Assembly (NCBI GenBank): GCA_020628095.1
Contig: JAHDFP010000020.1
Coordinates: 1 to 64,000 of the forward strand
DNA from: Saprospiraceae bacterium
Lineage (GTDB): Bacteria > Bacteroidota > Bacteroidia > Chitinophagales > Saprospiraceae
Length of the DNA: 64,000 nt
Reading direction: 5' to 3'
The notes under the pieces are model-generated. The model did no database searches. It saw nothing but the letters and a program-made list of their open reading frames with translations, and was not told the DNA's origin. Position numbers and translations under genes: made by a program. Each line of letters begins with the position of its first letter. Positions within the stretch are counted from its first letter, which is position 1. Below are positions 46,745 to 56,006 of the stretch, one piece after another.

Positions 46745-49369
46745 CTAAGATAAATGATCCTTAAGCTGAGAAAGTGCAGCAGTAATACCATCGATATTAC
46801 TACCACCAGCCGTTGCAAAAAATGGTTGACCGCCGCCGCCGCCATTAATGGCTTTGGATACCTCTCTTATGATATTGCCAGCATTCCAACCCTTTTCTTC
46901 CACCAGATTCTTGGAAACCATAAGCATCAATTGAGCTTTCTCATTAGCCTCTATGCCTAATAGGTATACTCCTGATCCCGCTTCTTTTTCCAGATTAAAC
47001 AATAAAGTCTTCGCGGCCTTGCTATCGGATAATGGAATTTTCTCTGCTAACAAATTATAACCCGCAGAATTATCTATTTTTTTGATCAGGTCAGATTTTA
47101 GATCACCCGCCTGAGAAGCGACCAATTTATCCAATTTCTTTTTCAGCTCTTTATTTTCATCTTGTAGGGATGTGATGGCCTTGGTCAGATCTTTTGGATT
47201 TTTTAGTAGAGCACAAGCATTGTTATATTGATCTAGTCGCTGGTTGACATAGTACTCTGCCTCCTCCGATGTGATGGCTGTAATACGCCTTACACCTGCA
47301 GCAACTCCTGTCTCCTGTATGATCTTGAATGATCCTATCCGACCCGTATAATCCACATGACATCCTCCACACAGTTCTACAGAATACTGCTTATCGAAAG
47401 TAATCATGCGCACATGATCACCATACTTCTCACCGAACAACATCATAGCCCCTGCCTCCTTCGCTTCATCTATTGGTATATGGCGATCCTCTTTGAGAGC
47501 AATATTCTCTCTAATCTTTTGATTGACCATCGACTCCACTTGGGTTAATTCTTCATCAGTCATTTTCTCGAAATGAGAAAAATCAAACCTGAGCTGATCG
47601 TCATTCACTAATGATCCCTTCTGTTGCACGTGATCTCCTAGTACTTCACGCAAGGCCGCATGCATAAGATGGGTCGTAGAGTGGTTGTTCTCTATTTTTC
47701 TTCTTCTCTGAGCTTTTATTTCGGCCATAGCCGTCAGACTAGGATCTGATGGCAGCCTATCTAGATAATGGATAATCAGGTTGTTCTCCTTTTTGGTATC
47801 CAGGACTTTTATCTTCTCCTCTTCAAACTGCAAGTAACCCGTGTCCCCTACTTGTCCACCCCCTTCTGCATAGAATGGTGTCTTATCGAGTATCACCTGA
47901 TTGAAGGCCGTCCCTTTTTCTTTGACAATTCTGTATTTGATAACCTTAACCTCATCCACTTCGTCTTGATCATAACCTAAGAATGAGGTCTCTTCACCAT
48001 TGCTAACCATGACCCAATCACCAGTCTCTTTATTAGAATCTGCTCGACTTCGCTCTTTTTGTTCTCGTAATGCCTCGTCAAATTCTTTTTCGTTGACGCG
48101 CCATCCTTTTTCGGCGGCAACAAGTCTCGTCAGGTCAAACGGAAACCCATAGGTATCATATAACTCAAAAGCATCTCTTCCGCTAAGCGTACCATCATCA
48201 ATTTTGAGTGCATCTAATCTTTTCAGCCCATCAGCGAGAGTTCTGAGAAATGATTTCTCTTCTTCTAGTATAACTCTAGTGACAAAATCTTGCTGCGCAT
48301 GTAGCTCTGGAAAAATATCCTTGAAGTTTTCCGCTAATAGTGAGACCATCTCAGCAAAAAAGGGTTGTTTGAAATTCAAAAATGAATATCCATATCTTAC
48401 CGCACGCCTCAGTATCCTTCTGATCACATACCCCGCTCCTGTATTACTTGGCATCTCACCATCGGCAATAGTAAATGACACAGCACGTATATGATCAGTA
48501 ATGACCCGCATCGCTATATCCGTCATCGAATCTCCGCTATAATCACCAGTATAAGTAATACCAGATTTTTTCTCTAAATAGGTAATGAAAGGCTGAAATA
48601 AATCCGAATCGTAGTTAGATGTTTTTCCTTGTAATATCATGGATAATCGCTCAAATCCCATCCCTGTATCTACATGCTTCTCAGGAAGTTCTTCTAGTGA
48701 GCCATCTGCTTTTCTTTGATATTGTATGAATACCAGATTCCAAATTTCTATGACCATGGGGTCATCCATATTGACCAATTCTTGACCTGGCTTTTTTGCC
48801 TTCTCCTCTTCTAATCTCAGATCTACATGAATCTCTGAACAAGGACCGCAAGGTCCTGTATCCCCCATTTCCCAGAAGTTATCCTTTTTGTCAAAGTATA
48901 ATATGCGATCTTCTGAGACATATTCTTTCCAATAACTAGCGGCCTCTTCATCAGCCGTCGTGCCATCTATTTTATCACCTTCGAATACAGTAATATAAAT
49001 ATTCTCTTTCTTCAGTCCATATACATTAGTCAATAGATCCCATGCATAGTGGATGGCTTCTTTCTTAAAATAATCACCAAAAGACCAGTTACCCAACATC
49101 TCGAACATCGTATGGTGATAGGAATCTCTTCCTACTTCCTCTAGATCGTTATGCTTGCCAGATACTCTGAGACACTTTTGTGTATCGGCTATACGAGGAG
49201 ACTTTGACTTAGAATGTCCCAGAAAATAGTCCTTAAACTGGTTCATACCCGCATTAGTGAACATGAGAGTCGGGTCATCCTTGACCACTATAGGCGCAGA
49301 GGGTACTATCTGATGCCCCTTGTCACTGAAATAATCTAAAAATGTCTGTCTTATTTCTTTGGAGGTCAT
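46745..49369 (-). CDS. alaS: Alanyl-tRNA synthetase
   Basis: An 874-residue synthetase that charges tRNA-Ala. The catalytic core starts TSKEIRQTFLDYFSDKGH, with MFTNAGMNQFKDYFLG and FEMLGNWSFGDYFKKEAI. The editing domain has HSTTH near residue 562 and the CGGCH zinc-binding motif near 666-670, which clear Ser and Gly mischarged on tRNA-Ala. The C-terminal C-Ala domain ends with a glycine stretch near 844 (NGGGGGQPFFATAGG). Length is typical. A divergent M23 peptidase gene next door is a common Bacteroidota arrangement. Confidence 0.97.
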   Translation of the reverse strand: MTSKEIRQTFLDYFSDKGHQIVPSAPIVVKDDPTLMFTNAGMNQFKDYFLGHSKSKSPRIADTQKCLRVSGKHNDLEEVGRDSYHHTMFEMLGNWSFGDYFKKEAIHYAWDLLTNVYGLKKENIYITVFEGDKIDGTTADEEAASYWKEYVSEDRILYFDKKDNFWEMGDTGPCGPCSEIHVDLRLEEEKAKKPGQELVNMDDPMVIEIWNLVFIQYQRKADGSLEELPEKHVDTGMGFERLSMILQGKTSNYDSDLFQPFITYLEKKSGITYTGDYSGDSMTDIAMRVITDHIRAVSFTIADGEMPSNTGAGYVIRRILRRAVRYGYSFLNFKQPFFAEMVSLLAENFKDIFPELHAQQDFVTRVILEEEKSFLRTLADGLKRLDALKIDDGTLSGRDAFELYDTYGFPFDLTRLVAAEKGWRVNEKEFDEALREQKERSRADSNKETGDWVMVSNGEETSFLGYDQDEVDEVKVIKYRIVKEKGTAFNQVILDKTPFYAEGGGQVGDTGYLQFEEEKIKVLDTKKENNLIIHYLDRLPSDPSLTAMAEIKAQRRRKIENNHSTTHLMHAALREVLGDHVQQKGSLVNDDQLRFDFSHFEKMTDEELTQVESMVNQKIRENIALKEDRHIPIDEAKEAGAMMLFGEKYGDHVRMITFDKQYSVELCGGCHVDYTGRIGSFKIIQETGVAAGVRRITAITSEEAEYYVNQRLDQYNNACALLKNPKDLTKAITSLQDENKELKKKLDKLVASQAGDLKSDLIKKIDNSAGYNLLAEKIPLSDSKAAKTLLFNLEKEAGSGVYLLGIEANEKAQLMLMVSKNLVEEKGWNAGNIIREVSKAINGGGGGQPFFATAGGSNIDGITAALSQLKDHLS

Positions 49370-49513
49370 GACCTAAAATCTGGTTTGCATTAAGAGAAAA
49401 ATATGTAACTAATTACTGCTATTAAGTCAGAAACACATGACTTTTAATCGTAATATGAATGGGTTGTATATTGATTTATTTTATATATGATAGAATTTAA
49501 TAGATCATTAGAT

Positions 49514-49544
49514 TTTGTAATATGGCGCGACAATTATATTTTAG
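49514..49544 (+). promoter_or_regulatory. Bacteroidota-type promoter upstream of the M23 peptidase gene
   Basis: TTTG (49514-49517), a 19-base spacer, then TATTTTAG (49537-49544), which matches TAnnTTTG at seven of eight defined or free positions. A start near 49551 would leave a leader of about 65 bases. Confidence 0.42.
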
Positions 49545-49616
49545 CGACGCAAATTTTCCAATGATCATTATCCTCTCGAATAACAAAACTACTAATTCTA
49601 TTATTCTAAAAGAGTT

Positions 49617-50600
49617 ATGAGTCGGGAGAAATACGTATTTAACGAAGCGACATTACAGTACGAAAAATTAGAATTATCCTGGAAAGCAAGACTTTTCAGA
49701 TATGCCATGTTTCTCTCTGTGACTTTGCTCTTTGCCTTCATCATGTATACGGTGGCTTACACCATCATTCCTACACCTAAAGAAATTGCTGCTAAGAGAG
49801 ATTTGTCTCAGATGCAATATCAGTACAATACGATCTCATCAGATTTCGAAAAAATAGCAGGTCAGCTAGAAAATCTTCAAGAAAAAGATGCGGAAGTACA
49901 TAGAATCATCTTTGGGATTGATCCTTTAGATAAAAGTGTATGGGAAGGAGGTATCGGTGGTCATACTAATAAGTATTACTCCAATCTCCAAAACTCAGAA
50001 GAAATGATCACAGAGACTCAGAGTCGTGTGGAGAAGCTGAAGTATAAACTAGAATTGCAAAAGAGATCTTTGGATACAATCCATCATCTTGCCAAACAAC
50101 GAGAAGAGAAACTACTTTCTATCCCATCTATCAAGCCAATCAAGGAAGACAAACTAAAAAGAAAAATGAGAGCACTTTCTGGCTATGGCTGGCGTATACA
50201 TCCTGTCCATAAGCTAAAGAAATTTCATAAAGGAATAGATTTTACAGCACCTAAAGGAACACCTATAATAGCCACAGGTAATGGTACAATTATAAAAGTA
50301 GAGAAACGACTATTCGGCTATGGTAAAAATGTGGTGATCGATCATGGTTTCGGTTATACCACATTATATGCACACATGAAAGATATAGAAGTCAAAAAAG
50401 GAGAGCGTGTGACTAAAGGCCAAGTTATAGGAACTGTAGGAAGTACGGGTACATCAACTGCCCCACACCTGCATTACGAAGTAAGAATCAACGGCAAAGC
50501 CGTCAATCCCATAGATTACTGTATGGATGGACTTTCTCTTGAGGAATATCAGTCCTTAGTGGATAAAGCATCTGTAGAGAATCAATCTTTTGATTACTAA
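49617..50600 (+). CDS. M23 family metallopeptidase (LytM-type), membrane-anchored
   Basis: A 327-residue protein. One transmembrane helix at about 28-50, a coiled-coil-like region at 60-165 (LENLQEKDAEVHRIIFG), and a C-terminal M23 domain with zinc ligands in HKGIDF (His204, Asp208) and HLHYEV (His286), plus His253 in the YAHM segment. Such enzymes cut peptide cross-links in peptidoglycan. The ligands are intact, so it may be active, unlike EnvC/NlpD activator forms. The topology puts the peptidase in the periplasm. Confidence 0.92.
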   Translation: MSREKYVFNEATLQYEKLELSWKARLFRYAMFLSVTLLFAFIMYTVAYTIIPTPKEIAAKRDLSQMQYQYNTISSDFEKIAGQLENLQEKDAEVHRIIFGIDPLDKSVWEGGIGGHTNKYYSNLQNSEEMITETQSRVEKLKYKLELQKRSLDTIHHLAKQREEKLLSIPSIKPIKEDKLKRKMRALSGYGWRIHPVHKLKKFHKGIDFTAPKGTPIIATGNGTIIKVEKRLFGYGKNVVIDHGFGYTTLYAHMKDIEVKKGERVTKGQVIGTVGSTGTSTAPHLHYEVRINGKAVNPIDYCMDGLSLEEYQSLVDKASVENQSFDY

Positions 50601-50641
50601 AAGAAGATGGAAACCAACATTCCAGAATAACCAAAACTCAC

Positions 50642-50681
50642 AAGAGGCTTTACAGAAAAATCAGTAAAGTCTCTTTTTTTT
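50642..50681 (+). terminator. Rho-independent terminator after the M23 peptidase gene
   Basis: AAGAGGCTTTAC pairs with GTAAAGTCTCTT (one G-U pair) around a ten-base loop, followed by eight Ts. It lies 42 bases after the M23 stop and fills part of the 275-base gap before the ECF sigma gene; the rest of that gap shows nothing I can name. Confidence 0.82.
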
Positions 50682-50876
50682 CTCTGACTATCTTCCTCTC
50701 CTTCTACTACGCCTTCCCTAAGCACGTCTTGATATATGTTATCGACGTTATCCGAACATATCTTACTAGAAACACTCACTAAAAATTGTTCTCAAAAATA
50801 AAGATAGGACTGAACCAATTGATTATGTATTCGTTGTAATGATAGTAATACTACTATTAAACAAAATATAAGTACT

Positions 50877-51368
50877 ATGCTCGATAAGAAAATACATCTA
50901 GAATTGACACAGGCAGAACCCTTCCTTAAGCGCTTAGCTCAATCGTATGTAAAGGATAGAGTAAAAGCAAAAGATTTATACCAAGAGACCATTACTAAAG
51001 CGTTGACTAAAATTCATCTCTTTAAACCAGGGACGAGTTTCAAAAATTGGTCTGCGACAATAATGAGGAATACCTTCATCAATGATTATCGCAGGAGCAG
51101 AAAGTATAATATAGAGCCACTACATGATTACCCATACATACCAGAAAGGTGGAATAATAGAAACCAAGGTGAAATCAATCTAGCCGTAGAAGAAGTAAAT
51201 AAAGAAATCAGACTTCTGCATCCAGACTATCAGCAAATAATAAATATGGTAGGTGCGGGGTATAGATATCAAGAGATCGCAGATGAGCTAGAGCTACCGC
51301 TGGGTACCGTAAAAAGCAGAATTCATTTTGCAAGAAAAAAATTATCTAAATCTCTGGCCAGAGCCTAA
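50877..51368 (+). CDS. RNA polymerase ECF-type sigma factor
   Basis: A 163-residue ECF sigma factor. Region 2 covers about 10-75 (AKDLYQETITKALTKIHLFK, FKNWSATIMRNTFINDYRRS) and region 4 about 100-160 (LHPDYQQIINMVGAGYRYQE, IADELELPLGTVKSRIHFAR). No anti-sigma gene is adjacent; ten bases downstream begins a TetR-type gene. In Bacteroidota such 'RpoE-like' sigma genes without anti-sigma partners exist. Its targets are unknown. Confidence 0.9.
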   Translation: MLDKKIHLELTQAEPFLKRLAQSYVKDRVKAKDLYQETITKALTKIHLFKPGTSFKNWSATIMRNTFINDYRRSRKYNIEPLHDYPYIPERWNNRNQGEINLAVEEVNKEIRLLHPDYQQIINMVGAGYRYQEIADELELPLGTVKSRIHFARKKLSKSLARA

Positions 51369-51378
51369 TTACAGTATA

Positions 51379-52074
51379 ATGAAAAATCTTAGCGTAACAA
51401 TTAACATCAATTCGGACATCTATCTAAAAGATCCATCGACGACAGAGTTAGGAAAAAAAATACTTCTTAATAGCATAACTCTCATAGACAAGCTGGGTAT
51501 AGAAGATTTCAACTTTAAGAAACTCGCACAGCGTATATCATCCACGGAGTCGTCAGTCTACAGATATTTTGAGAACAAGCATTATCTGTTTATATATCTT
51601 ATTAATTGGTACTGGAACTGGACTTCTATACGCATAGATATTGCTCTTCAAAATCTGCAAGACCCTGACGAAAAACTCAAGAGAATAATAAAGGCCCTGA
51701 TCGAAAATTCATTTATAAACATGGATGTTCCCTTTATAGATGAAGAAGTATTACATAGAATAATTGTCCGAGAAGGAACTAAAGCTTACCACCATAAGAC
51801 TGTAGACACAGATAATGACTATGGATTTTTTCTTGCATACAAAGCCTTATGTAAAAAGATTAGTCTTGTCTTATTAGAAATCAATCCGCGCTACGCTTAC
51901 CCTAAAACCTTAGCGTCGACTTTACTGGAGGTGTGCAACAATAACATATACTTTGCCAAACACCTTCCACGACTTACTGATATAAAATACAATAACGATA
52001 TAAAGGCTATGAGTAACGAAATATTCGATATGCTCTATGCCATGACTAAAGCCAACTTATTATATAAACAATAG
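51379..52074 (+). CDS. TetR/AcrR family transcriptional regulator
   Basis: About 231 residues from the ATG at 51379. An in-frame TTG at 51328 would overlap the sigma gene, but the ATG, ten bases after the sigma stop, gives a normal N-terminus. The HTH is at about 25-65 (KKILLNSITLIDKLGIEDFN, FKKLAQRISSTESSVYRYFE, NKHYLFIYLI). The C-terminal ligand domain is helical and unassigned. Tight spacing suggests co-expression with the sigma factor. It may regulate this cluster or the following SPFH gene. Confidence 0.88.
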   Translation: MKNLSVTININSDIYLKDPSTTELGKKILLNSITLIDKLGIEDFNFKKLAQRISSTESSVYRYFENKHYLFIYLINWYWNWTSIRIDIALQNLQDPDEKLKRIIKALIENSFINMDVPFIDEEVLHRIIVREGTKAYHHKTVDTDNDYGFFLAYKALCKKISLVLLEINPRYAYPKTLASTLLEVCNNNIYFAKHLPRLTDIKYNNDIKAMSNEIFDMLYAMTKANLLYKQ

Positions 52075-52141
52075 CAAATCGAAAAATACAACAAGCACAG
52101 AAACAAAAAATTATTAACCGAATCAATAAAAAAAGTTTGCC

Positions 52142-52924
52142 ATGAAAATTAGAAAGCTTAATCCTGTTCTCATCGTGCTGACATGCATTATATTTCTAAC
52201 AAGTTGTGTAACTGTTCGTCAGGGCGAAGTGGGAGTGAAAAGAAAGTTTGGAAAATATGCCGACAAAGGCTACACCGAAGGACTTAGAACCTATAATCCG
52301 CTGTTCTCAAGAATTATCAAGATTTCTACCCAGACAGAAAATCTCGAGGTAGGACTCAACATTCCGTCTAAAGAGGGACTAAATATCTTCTCTGAGGTCA
52401 GCATCTTATACAATATAGATCCGAAAGAAGCACCCGAGATACTAAGAAATATAGGTACCGATTATGAGTTAGATGTCATCTTACCTGTATTCAGATCGGC
52501 CGTATCAGATGTATCGGCTAACTATTTTGCTAAGGATATGCATACAGGAGAAAGAGATAATATAGAACAAGCAATCCAGGATCGTATGATGGCGTATCTA
52601 GACGAAAAAGGTATTAGAATAGAAGCTGTGTTACTTAAAAGCATTCAGCTACCACAGAGCCTTGCCATAGCCATAGAAGAAAAACTGGAGGCCGAGCAAC
52701 AAGCAGAAAGAATGCAATTTGTTATTAAGCAGACGGAAAGAGAAGCCGAACAGAAAAGAATAGAGGCAGAGGGCATAAGAGATGCGCAACTTATCATATC
52801 AGAAGGATTAGACCAGCGTGTGCTACAGTTTAAGTCTCTAGAAGCCTTCGAGAAACTGTCCAATTCTAACAATACGAAAGTCATAATATCAGACGGGGAT
52901 ATGCCCATTATTCTCAATAACTAA
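52142..52924 (+). CDS. Prohibitin/SPFH-domain lipoprotein
   Basis: A 260-residue SPFH protein. It has a lipoprotein signal (FLTSCVTVRQ, Cys22), then an SPFH domain at about 25-190 (GEVGVKRKFGKYADKGY, NIFSEVSILYNIDPKEAPE). A long charged helix follows at about 185-230 (EEKLEAEQQAERMQFVIKQT), and it ends GDMPIILNN. SPFH proteins form membrane-bound rings that influence protease or membrane organisation. A second SPFH gene at the right window edge ends with nearly the same motif (GLPLILNN). Confidence 0.88.
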   Translation: MKIRKLNPVLIVLTCIIFLTSCVTVRQGEVGVKRKFGKYADKGYTEGLRTYNPLFSRIIKISTQTENLEVGLNIPSKEGLNIFSEVSILYNIDPKEAPEILRNIGTDYELDVILPVFRSAVSDVSANYFAKDMHTGERDNIEQAIQDRMMAYLDEKGIRIEAVLLKSIQLPQSLAIAIEEKLEAEQQAERMQFVIKQTEREAEQKRIEAEGIRDAQLIISEGLDQRVLQFKSLEAFEKLSNSNNTKVIISDGDMPIILNN

Positions 52925-52941
52925 TTGTACTTGCTATTGCC

Positions 52942-52969
52942 GCAGGGGTTGGCTGAAGCCACCCCCTGC
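52942..52969 (+). terminator. GC-rich hairpin after the SPFH gene, probable terminator
   Basis: GCAGGGGTTGGCT pairs with AGCCACCCCCTGC with one mismatch around a two-base gap. The tail (CTCTTATTCTT) is T-rich but not a clean T run. It lies 18 bases after the SPFH stop and before the TPR gene. Confidence 0.6.
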
Positions 52970-53008
52970 CTCTTATTCTTGACTTAATCATTACTTAAAA
53001 TTATTACC

Positions 53009-54190
53009 ATGAAAAACACCTATCTATATATACTTTGTTTCCTTGCCCTAACTAATACTGCTATCTCACAGATTAACTGGTTGCAAGAAGGGGATAATCA
53101 TCTAAATCAGCTGTTCGCCGAAAAAGCCGTAAATGCTTACACCAAGCATATTGCGCATCATCCAAATGATGCCCTTGCCTATATCAAAAGAGCACAGGCC
53201 CATGGTCATTTAGGTCAGACCATACAGATGGAGTATAATCTTAATAAGGCTAAATCTCTAAACCCATACATACTTAAATATGTAGACCCATTATACAGGA
53301 ACAAGCTCGTTGCACGAAAAAGCTTCTCTTTTAGTCCTAATATGGAATCCCCCTTTTCAAAATCCGCAAGTAATTTAGACGCCTATAATAAATCAATAAC
53401 TAATATAGAGTCACCGATATCAGATGCAGAAATAATTGTAGAGATCATAGAATCAATATCTGAAGGAAGACTGGAACATTCTTATAATCTATTACGAAAG
53501 ACAGCAGATCAAGAATCACAGTCTGCCCTACTCCATGATCTATACGGACTTTATTACTACAAAAAAGGTAATCTTAAGGAGGCTATTACACATTTTACCA
53601 AAGCCATTTCTATTAATCCTGAGTTTTCGATAGCCCACCATAATAGAGGCGTATGTTATAAACTAATCGGCAATAAACAAGCTGCCCTCACCGACTTTAA
53701 AACCGCAATCCTTATCGATGAAAATATATCACTTTATCATTTTTCCTTAGCCAAGTTATATGAGATAACAGGTCAAAAAAAAGAAGCTAAAGCAGCATAT
53801 CATAGAGCCATCAGCATTCGCGATGATTATTACGAAGCATTAAATAACTATGGAATACTGCTGAATGAACTTGGTGATACAGAGTCATCCTTAGACATTT
53901 TCAATAAACTCATTGCATCAAACACAGATAAAATTGAAAAACTCTTCGAACACGGAAATATTCAATTAATCTATGGCGACTACGAAAATGCGATTAATAA
54001 TTACAGCAACTATCTTGACTATCATCATGATGATTATGATGCTCTATTTAATAGAGGCCTCGCATATATTCTACTACAAAAATTAGCAGACGGTTGCTCA
54101 GATATTCGTAACAGTCTCGATATAGAATATATTCCAAAAAGAGTGGACATCTACGACTCATTCTGTGAGGAAAATAATTATAATGATTAA
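53009..54190 (+). CDS. Exported TPR-repeat protein
   Basis: A 393-residue protein with a signal peptide (1-20, NTAISQ). TPR motifs lie at about 25-60 (AEKAVNAYTKHIAHHPNDA) and run nearly without break over 170-390 (LYYYKKGNLKEAITHFTKAI, YKLIGNKQAALTDFKTAI, YGDYENAINNYSNYLDY). TPR arrays act as protein-binding scaffolds. It is probably periplasmic. The partner is unknown; it follows the SPFH gene across a probable terminator. Confidence 0.87.
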   Translation: MKNTYLYILCFLALTNTAISQINWLQEGDNHLNQLFAEKAVNAYTKHIAHHPNDALAYIKRAQAHGHLGQTIQMEYNLNKAKSLNPYILKYVDPLYRNKLVARKSFSFSPNMESPFSKSASNLDAYNKSITNIESPISDAEIIVEIIESISEGRLEHSYNLLRKTADQESQSALLHDLYGLYYYKKGNLKEAITHFTKAISINPEFSIAHHNRGVCYKLIGNKQAALTDFKTAILIDENISLYHFSLAKLYEITGQKKEAKAAYHRAISIRDDYYEALNNYGILLNELGDTESSLDIFNKLIASNTDKIEKLFEHGNIQLIYGDYENAINNYSNYLDYHHDDYDALFNRGLAYILLQKLADGCSDIRNSLDIEYIPKRVDIYDSFCEENNYND

Positions 54191-54268
54191 ACATGCACTG
54201 ATATGATGTATCTCTCAAATAGTCTATAGGCATAATCAAATCAATTCTTAACACCTAAAACCTATCAA

Positions 54269-54844
54269 ATGAAAAACATAATGATAAGATTTCAAATAAT
54301 AGTCGGACTTTTCATAATAGCTATGAGTATACTATTACTAAACTCATGTAACCAGCTAAAAACTGACAACCAAGAGATTCGACCAATCACTGAATCAGAA
54401 ATAATTGCATTTCAGAAAGGCTACGGAATCTCTTTTAACGCCATATCAAAAGCCATAGCTGATAACACCTACTACGAAACAATCGCGAAAAGACACATAA
54501 AAGAACACTATAACTTTGAAGAAGAGCAGGTTATAGTCAATATAGGCAACGATACCGAAGAACCATTAAGGAATACAGCCGAAGCACTACTATCCTATCT
54601 TATAGGAAAAAATAATAGTTTTCCGAAAGACGAGGGTATAACCAGAGGTGACTGGCGCAAGATAGAATGGCAAAATCACGGAATTATAAAAGACCTAAAT
54701 ACAGCTCTGGCTATAGGTCAAACAATAATGACCGATAGTAAAGGCACTCAGTTAGTACAAAACTTCGTCATGTGCCTTAAAAAAAACAAAGAAGGAAAAA
54801 TCAAACTGATAGCACATAACATCACTCACAGCTGTGACCAATGA
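54269..54844 (+). CDS. Putative lipoprotein of unknown function
   Basis: A 191-residue protein with a lipoprotein signal (LLLNSCNQLK, Cys27). The mature part contains ISFNAISKAIADNTYYETIA, a helical stretch, and ends with a strand-turn motif and a cysteine (THSCDQ). I do not recognise the family. It follows the TPR gene by 78 bases and may be co-transcribed with it. Confidence 0.72.
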   Translation: MKNIMIRFQIIVGLFIIAMSILLLNSCNQLKTDNQEIRPITESEIIAFQKGYGISFNAISKAIADNTYYETIAKRHIKEHYNFEEEQVIVNIGNDTEEPLRNTAEALLSYLIGKNNSFPKDEGITRGDWRKIEWQNHGIIKDLNTALAIGQTIMTDSKGTQLVQNFVMCLKKNKEGKIKLIAHNITHSCDQ

Positions 54845-54941
54845 ATTATAATTCATTAAACAAGAAAAGATTACTTATTGAAACTATGCCGCACTATTGC
54901 TTACAAGATTTTGGTAACTATATTATCCATCATTCACTTTT

Positions 54942-55895
54942 TTAAACAATAGCCAAATACTGCTCAGTCAAGTCATCTATAATATAACTCCCCGATAAAG
55001 AATCTTTCGCCGAATGCATTTGACTCTCTAGGCTCAGGATGTTTTGGATATTGAGCAAGATACGATTGTCATTAATGGCTTCATCAGAAATTATAGGATC
55101 AAAAAATAGCGTATCTACGCCTGATATAGCGCAGTACATGGCGATCGTCGTGGCTTCTATAACTCGTTGGTTATCATCGGTAACAGCCTTATTACTTTTT
55201 AATTCCCGATAGCCTCCAATTTTGACCTCTTTAGTTGGAAAGGCTTTTTCAATAGATATTCTGAGCGCTCTTACGAAAGGAATCACCTCCAATAAGTTTT
55301 CTTTTAGAGGAATCTTTATAAATATGTCCTTAGCAGTGGTAAGGGCTACATCGTTATGAATACATTTGATAAGTTCAGAAGGGCGCAAATATTGATAAGA
55401 AGAATAATCTATTAAGAATGACTCATGCTTACTTTTATTATCCGTTACAATGTTCCACTTTCCTTTGGTGTCCTTACTCTTTCTGTATTGGTCGAACCTA
55501 TTGAAAGAATCTATAGATCGGAATGTTAGGATCATCGTAATAATCTCTGGAATTATTCCATTCAGTAATACGTTCCAATCATTCACTTGGTCACCATCTA
55601 TCTGTACAACGCGTAAGTCGTTTTGCAATAATCTCAGTAATATCTGATTAGCAACCTTATTATCCCTTATATCTAGCTGCAAACCGATGGATAGAGGAGC
55701 CACATCACTGATCTCTTGCCCATTCTCTATTCTTATTTTCTCTTTGAATGGGTCATATATTACTTCATTATCTATGTGTATACGCTTAGATTCCAAGTCC
55801 TTAGACTTGAGTTCTTTTGACACTAATTCTATCCATTCTTCATGAGAATGCTCAACCCATTGATTATCAGAGGATTGTGTTATTTTCTCATCCAT
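54942..55895 (-). CDS. Short methylmalonyl-CoA mutase-like (MutA-type) protein lacking the B12 domain
   Basis: A 317-residue protein resembling the TIM-barrel domain of the small (non-catalytic) methylmalonyl-CoA mutase subunit. Cues are the N-terminal WIELVSKELKSKDLES, IYDPFKEKIRI, the middle region VIEATTIAMYCAISGVDTLF, and the end (SLESQMHSAKDSLSGSYIID, DLTEQ), which parallels the EEshlgkVaDPAAGSYYIE region. The protein stops right after that motif, so it lacks the C-terminal B12-binding domain and is far shorter than usual MutA. No large subunit (mutB) is adjacent. It may be a degraded or specialised subunit. Confidence 0.72.
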   Translation of the reverse strand: MDEKITQSSDNQWVEHSHEEWIELVSKELKSKDLESKRIHIDNEVIYDPFKEKIRIENGQEISDVAPLSIGLQLDIRDNKVANQILLRLLQNDLRVVQIDGDQVNDWNVLLNGIIPEIITMILTFRSIDSFNRFDQYRKSKDTKGKWNIVTDNKSKHESFLIDYSSYQYLRPSELIKCIHNDVALTTAKDIFIKIPLKENLLEVIPFVRALRISIEKAFPTKEVKIGGYRELKSNKAVTDDNQRVIEATTIAMYCAISGVDTLFFDPIISDEAINDNRILLNIQNILSLESQMHSAKDSLSGSYIIDDLTEQYLAIV

Positions 55896-55971
55896 GAACC
55901 TATTGATTTGGAATACGTTGTATAGTCACCTGAATATCTGAAAAATAAGAATAACAGGTATATATAATATC

Positions 55972-55979
55972 TATATTTG
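55972..55979 (+). promoter_or_regulatory. Perfect TAnnTTTG -7 element upstream of iscS
   Basis: TATATTTG at 55972-55979 matches the Bacteroidota -7 consensus exactly and lies 27 bases before the iscS ATG. No clear TTTG is found at the expected -33 position, so the promoter may need an activator or be weak. Confidence 0.42.
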
Positions 55980-56006
55980 CAGCAAATTTTAAAAGGACTA
56001 TAATAA

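Noticed and set aside
50597-50779. 60-residue minus-strand reading frame between the M23 peptidase and the sigma gene
   Set aside because: It overlaps the terminator hairpin of the M23 gene, has no protein-like features and lies on the opposite strand with no promoter.
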